Of a stretch of DNA of 64,000 nucleotides, positions 60,699 through 64,000 are shown piece by piece. The notes beneath the pieces were generated by a model. That model was not told the origin of the DNA. It saw only the letters and a list, made by a program, of their open reading frames with translations, and made no database searches. Source of the DNA: Bdellovibrio sp. (lineage in GTDB: Bacteria; Bdellovibrionota; Bacteriovoracia; Bacteriovoracales; Bacteriovoracaceae); contig JACPIU010000038.1 in the NCBI GenBank assembly GCA_016187935.1, positions 1 to 64,000 of the forward strand, in the 5' to 3' direction. Positions within the stretch are counted from its first letter, which is position 1. Each line of letters starts with the position of its first letter. The translations under genes and the position numbers were made by a program.

Positions 60699-61322
60699 TT
60701 AGTGGCCGCCGCAACCTCCGCACCCCATAGTATCGTCGCATACGATGGCAGCAGTGTGATCGGCCTTGGGAATTCCATAGAAGTCTGCCAATTCATCGGC
60801 AATCGCCAGATATTTCTCATGGGTGCCATGGGCGACATCATGCTCTTCCACTTTATGAAAGGCATCTAACAGGCCCTTTTGATCGTCAGCACTTAAAATA
60901 TTATTGGCCATGGGATACAGTCGTGTATCTTCCTTCTCGATATGGGAGAACAACATGTCGGCAAAAAGGTTAGCATTTTCCACAAAGGCACTCACCGAGG
61001 CCTTTTCCCCCGCCGAAGCACCGGCCATTGCGGCCACCATTTGCTTCACGCAATTACGCCCGAAATCATGTTCCTGACGCATGACCGCGGTCGGCCCCTG
61101 ATAACGTGAAAAGCCCCTTGCTTCCATAATGGCAAAGAGATGGGTCTCTTCCTTCTCGTGATGGCAATGGTCGGCAAATGTACGGATAAAATCAATCACC
61201 TTCTCGGCCATGGGCCGGCTCAACGAACCGCTTTTGACGGTCTGTCGGGCCATTTCTTTTAAACAGCTTAAGACCTGTTTAATTACACGATGCTCTACCA
61301 TTAATATTTCTGTCGGACGCAT
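60699..61322 (-). CDS. Hemerythrin-like di-iron protein
   Basis: 207 residues forming a hemerythrin/DUF438-type four-helix bundle. Iron-ligand pattern: His in MVEHRVIKQVL, HCHHEKEETHLF (H-x-x-x-E type), MRQEHDFGR, and HIEKEDTRLYPMA. The C-terminus ends in CDDTMGCGGCGGH, an added Cys-rich tail that could bind metal or make disulfides. Such proteins store or sense oxygen, nitric oxide or iron. ATG 61322 follows AAGGAGA. Confidence 0.85.
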   Translation of the reverse strand: MRPTEILMVEHRVIKQVLSCLKEMARQTVKSGSLSRPMAEKVIDFIRTFADHCHHEKEETHLFAIMEARGFSRYQGPTAVMRQEHDFGRNCVKQMVAAMAGASAGEKASVSAFVENANLFADMLFSHIEKEDTRLYPMANNILSADDQKGLLDAFHKVEEHDVAHGTHEKYLAIADELADFYGIPKADHTAAIVCDDTMGCGGCGGH

Positions 61323-61416
61323 ATGATAATCTCCTTATATCGTTGGTTTTTAGCGTTGCTAACCACGATAATAGCATGTCTATATGCGATTATCAAACAG
61401 CTTCTCAAAAATAAGA

Positions 61417-62574
61417 CTATTCGAATGAAAAAATCTTTTTATTGATTCCCAAAGAAATAATAAGCCCAACCACCATCCCTATCGCAATATGATTGAGGGC
61501 CAGACTTACCCCCGTGGTAACCAACATAACAAAGGCATTCACCTTTTCACTTTGATCACGACAGACAAGCGCCAAACCTAAGCCGCTAAAAGAAAGCATC
61601 ACGCCTAAAATACTGAGGGGAAAAGAAGCACATAAAATGGCGAAGGCCCCTCCCAAGAGAACCGCCAGAAACATTTTCACCACGCCTAAAAAAATAATAG
61701 AACCATTGGTTCTTGCTCCAAAACGGTACTGACCGGCCAACCCTCCTGCCCCATGACACATAGGCATGCCGCCGAACCAGGCCGAAACTAAATTCATAAG
61801 CCCGACGGAAACGGCTACTTTTTTCGGATGCAGCGTATAGTTAGGAAATAAATCCGCTGAAAGTGCACATACCGCAATAACGGAATTGAGAAGTGTCAGA
61901 GGAATCTGAGGAAGGGCAGCGCGCGGAAAGGCCGTAACAAAATCATTCCACCCTAAATGGTGGAAGCGAGGAAACCACAGCTCAAATTCTGAACTGCTCA
62001 CTTGCAGATAGGAGCTATTTAAGGAAATCAACATTCCTACGATAAAAACTAAAATGGCCACGGGAACTTTTTTGAAGTGAAAACTAAGCAATACCAGAAG
62101 AAAAGTGACAACCCCGGTGGTTAAACTATCAAGGCCGATAAGATCTTTGGTATTACCGATCATTTGTATTCCCTTCACCAAAAGGGAAAGCCCAACCGCC
62201 AACTGGATGCCGCGAATCACGCTCTTGGGGATAATACGATTCAACCACGTCACCGCTCCGGTCAGGCCGATCAAGCAAATAAAAACACTGACAATCACTC
62301 CCGCCGCCAGAATTTGCGACACGCTCAATCCCTCAGAGATGGCGACAGCGGCAATGGCCTTCATGGGTTGAACCGCCATTGGCAACGCAAAAGAGAGACC
62401 GGTGACTAAATTGAAAAACCCGGCAAAAAATAATCCAGCAGCAAAATCAAGTCCATTGGTGGCCGACATCCCAACGAGAAGAGGTAGAAAAGTTCCCAAA
62501 TCCCCTAAAGAACCGGCCAATTCGTAGCGATTGAATTTCGCGCTTTTTAAATTTTCTCTGATTTGACTTAACAC
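61417..62574 (-). CDS. MOT1-like molybdate/sulfate transporter
   Basis: 385 residues from GTG 62574 (AAGGG upstream), about 10-11 membrane helices. ELAGSLGDLGTFLPLLVG and ALPMAVQPMKAIAAVAI are hallmark segments of the MFS_MOT1 family, related to SulP sulfate transporters and including eukaryotic MOT1 molybdate transporters. It starts 8 bp after the moeB stop and belongs to the molybdenum-cofactor group with moeB and moaE, which supports molybdate as substrate. Confidence 0.85.
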   Translation of the reverse strand: MLSQIRENLKSAKFNRYELAGSLGDLGTFLPLLVGMSATNGLDFAAGLFFAGFFNLVTGLSFALPMAVQPMKAIAAVAISEGLSVSQILAAGVIVSVFICLIGLTGAVTWLNRIIPKSVIRGIQLAVGLSLLVKGIQMIGNTKDLIGLDSLTTGVVTFLLVLLSFHFKKVPVAILVFIVGMLISLNSSYLQVSSSEFELWFPRFHHLGWNDFVTAFPRAALPQIPLTLLNSVIAVCALSADLFPNYTLHPKKVAVSVGLMNLVSAWFGGMPMCHGAGGLAGQYRFGARTNGSIIFLGVVKMFLAVLLGGAFAILCASFPLSILGVMLSFSGLGLALVCRDQSEKVNAFVMLVTTGVSLALNHIAIGMVVGLIISLGINKKIFSFE

Positions 62575-62582
62575 ACGGGCCC

Positions 62583-63656
62583 TTATAATCCTCTCACAGC
62601 GCTAAGACCACCTTTCAAAGAATAGGCATTGGCGACACCTTTACGGTGCAACTCATCCACCAAACGCTGACTGCGAATGCCGCGGGCACAAAAGAATAAA
62701 TACTTCTTGTGCTTTTCCAGTGCTTCACACAGCCCAGGCACCTTAAATAAAGGCAGGGCCGGCGTATCATTTAAAAATAAATAATCATCTCGCTGTATTT
62801 CAGAAGAAGACCTGATATCTATCCACACAAACTGCTCTTTTGCCTTGAGGGCATTAGGGAGATCAATTTCATAGTTGGTTTGATATTCAAGCAGAATCTC
62901 TTCCCAAGATTTCTGATGCGTACAATGAGCACAAGTTTCTTTTTTTGCAAAAGAGTGCTTCATGCTTTCCATGGACTTTAAATCAAAAGTCAAAATCTCA
63001 CCGGTCTTGATATTCGGCCGGTCCAGAAGTGCCTCTACCGCCACCATCGCTTGCAAGGAACCAAAGGCCATAGCGGTGGCCCCCAACACTCCCACCTCAG
63101 CACAATTGCCAACACATCCATCGGATAATTTCTCTGGGTAGAGGCAACGCAGGCAGGGTGAGTCTTTTTGGGCATCAAAGTAAAGAATTTGGCCCTCATA
63201 CTGATAAATACTGGTCTGAACTAGTTTTTTCTTTAAGTGCAAACAGGCATCATGGATCAAAAACTTTGCCTTAAAATTATCGCTGCAATCCAAAACCATA
63301 TCGGCCTTTTTGATCAGATCAATAATATTTTCCGGTACAACCATGACTGGCATGGATTCAACGGTGAGAAAAGGCGCCATAACTTCCAAACGTGATTTGG
63401 CAACATCGGCCTTGAAGCTTCCACTGTCCTTGGGACTAAAAAGAAACTGCCGATGCAAATTACTCACATCCACACGATCATGATCCACAATTGTTAGATG
63501 CCCGACACCGGCCAAGGCCAGCGCGACCAGTGCCGGATGGCCGAGCCCACCAGCTCCAACCACAACCACTCTGCTTGCCAAGAGCTTTTCTTGGGAAAGC
63601 ATACCAAAATCCCGCATGATGATTTGTCGTTTGAAATATTCTTTCCTATCAATCAC
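62583..63656 (-). CDS. moeB: MoeB/ThiF-type adenylyltransferase with rhodanese domain
   Basis: 357 residues. E1-like domain (1-240) with GAGGLGHPALVALALAGVGHLTIVDHDRVDVSNLHRQFLF, ATP-binding Arg/Asp residues and zinc-binding CLRC and CAHC pairs; a C-terminal rhodanese domain (about 260-357) with active-site loop CARGIRS. MoeB adenylates the C-terminus of MoaD so sulfur can be attached; the rhodanese domain may supply the sulfur. It overlaps moaE by 4 bp. Confidence 0.92.
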   Translation of the reverse strand: MIDRKEYFKRQIIMRDFGMLSQEKLLASRVVVVGAGGLGHPALVALALAGVGHLTIVDHDRVDVSNLHRQFLFSPKDSGSFKADVAKSRLEVMAPFLTVESMPVMVVPENIIDLIKKADMVLDCSDNFKAKFLIHDACLHLKKKLVQTSIYQYEGQILYFDAQKDSPCLRCLYPEKLSDGCVGNCAEVGVLGATAMAFGSLQAMVAVEALLDRPNIKTGEILTFDLKSMESMKHSFAKKETCAHCTHQKSWEEILLEYQTNYEIDLPNALKAKEQFVWIDIRSSSEIQRDDYLFLNDTPALPLFKVPGLCEALEKHKKYLFFCARGIRSQRLVDELHRKGVANAYSLKGGLSAVRGL

Positions 63657-64000
63657 AGATGTTTTCCTCCCTGAGCATGACCATGATCGTGGTCATGACC
63701 AGCACCATGATCAGCACATTGATGACAGGCCACCCATTCGCTTGGTCCGTTTAGGTAATGTTCTTTTTTCCAGATGGGAACACGGTGCTTAATTTCATCA
63801 ATGACGTACTGACATGCCAAAAAGGCTTCATGGCGATGGGGCGCAGAAGCCGCGACTCGAATCGCCACTTCACCAATTTCCAAGTGCCCATAGCGATGAA
63901 TAGCGTAAATGTCCTTTACACCAAATTTTGAAATCGCTTCATTAATAATTTTATTTCCTTCACTCTGGGCCATCTCCTCAAAGCACTCATACTCAAGCGA
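63653..64000 (-). CDS. moaE: Molybdopterin synthase catalytic subunit MoaE (5' end outside window)
   Basis: Partial. The frame runs open to the right edge (SLEYECFEEMAQSEGNKII at the edge), so ATG 63973 is internal and the true start lies beyond 64000. Motifs: IHRYGHLEIGEVAIRVAASAPHRHEAFLACQYVIDEIKHRVPIWKKE, which includes the catalytic lysines of MoaE. The C-terminus has an unusual His-rich tail (CHQCADHGAGHDHDHGHAQG) that could bind metal. MoaE with MoaD turns precursor Z into molybdopterin. Confidence 0.93.
   Translation of the reverse strand, partial: SLEYECFEEMAQSEGNKIINEAISKFGVKDIYAIHRYGHLEIGEVAIRVAASAPHRHEAFLACQYVIDEIKHRVPIWKKEHYLNGPSEWVACHQCADHGAGHDHDHGHAQGGKHL

Noticed and set aside
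1-64000. CRISPR arrays, rRNA genes or retron-like elements
   Set aside because: No regularly spaced direct repeats, rRNA signatures or reverse transcriptase motifs were seen.

Overview
The window looks like a chromosomal segment of a Gram-negative bacterium, most plausibly a Bdellovibrionota/Oligoflexia-type (predator-like) lineage. The pointers are an Mla-type outer-membrane lipid operon, an unusual density of exported proteins (three subtilisins, two trypsin-like proteases, a clostripain-like peptidase, a secreted transglutaminase), TPR/winged-helix regulators and hybrid histidine kinases. Taxonomy is inferred from gene content only.

Positions 121-12336 are a roughly 12.2 kb integrative element in the 3' end of a tRNA-Leu(GAG) gene. 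The 21-bp end of the tRNA is repeated at 121-141 and 12316-12336, and a tyrosine integrase lies next to the intact tRNA. The cargo is an antitoxin with a broken RelE-like toxin, a CopD-like membrane protein, dihydrofolate reductase, a formate/nitrite channel, a SLAC1/TDT anion channel, a NarX/NarL-like two-component pair, IS3 and regulator remnants, an AbiE toxin-antitoxin pair with palindromic operators, a replication-relaxation-type protein, a nested array of inverted repeats, a candidate excisionase and the integrase.

12.4-24.6 kb: mnmA (tRNA thiolation), a second mnmA-like gene cut by one in-frame stop, a divergent M28 peptidase, two ABC-ATPase-like proteins lacking catalytic motifs, a solitary cytosine-5 methyltransferase, a large subtilisin lipoprotein, and an Mla-like operon whose permease is N-terminally truncated and whose ATPase is degenerate.

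24.6-41.7 kb is a secretome region: exported proteins of unknown function (one perhaps TULIP-like), three more serine proteases plus one more subtilisin, a lipoprotein, a 2-hydroxyacid dehydrogenase, a methyltransferase, a GP42-like transglutaminase carrying a PEP-13-like VWNQPV motif, and a C11 cysteine peptidase in tandem with it.

41.7-55.8 kb: two related histidine kinases, a ParA-like ATPase, an exported CHASE2-type protein, a UmuD-UmuC deletion chimera, an ECF sigma/membrane-protein operon, a frameshifted gene, a TPR/winged-helix regulator, a methyltransferase and polyphosphate kinase 2. 55.8-64 kb: the threonine operon thrA-thrB-thrC, a hemerythrin protein, and a molybdenum group (MOT1-like transporter, MoeB-rhodanese, MoaE running off the right edge).

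The most notable items are the UmuD-UmuC chimera, the transglutaminase elicitor homologue, the hairpin array in the mobile element, the interrupted mnmA paralogue and the degenerate Mla operon. Database and structure searches were not possible, so family names come from recognised motifs.
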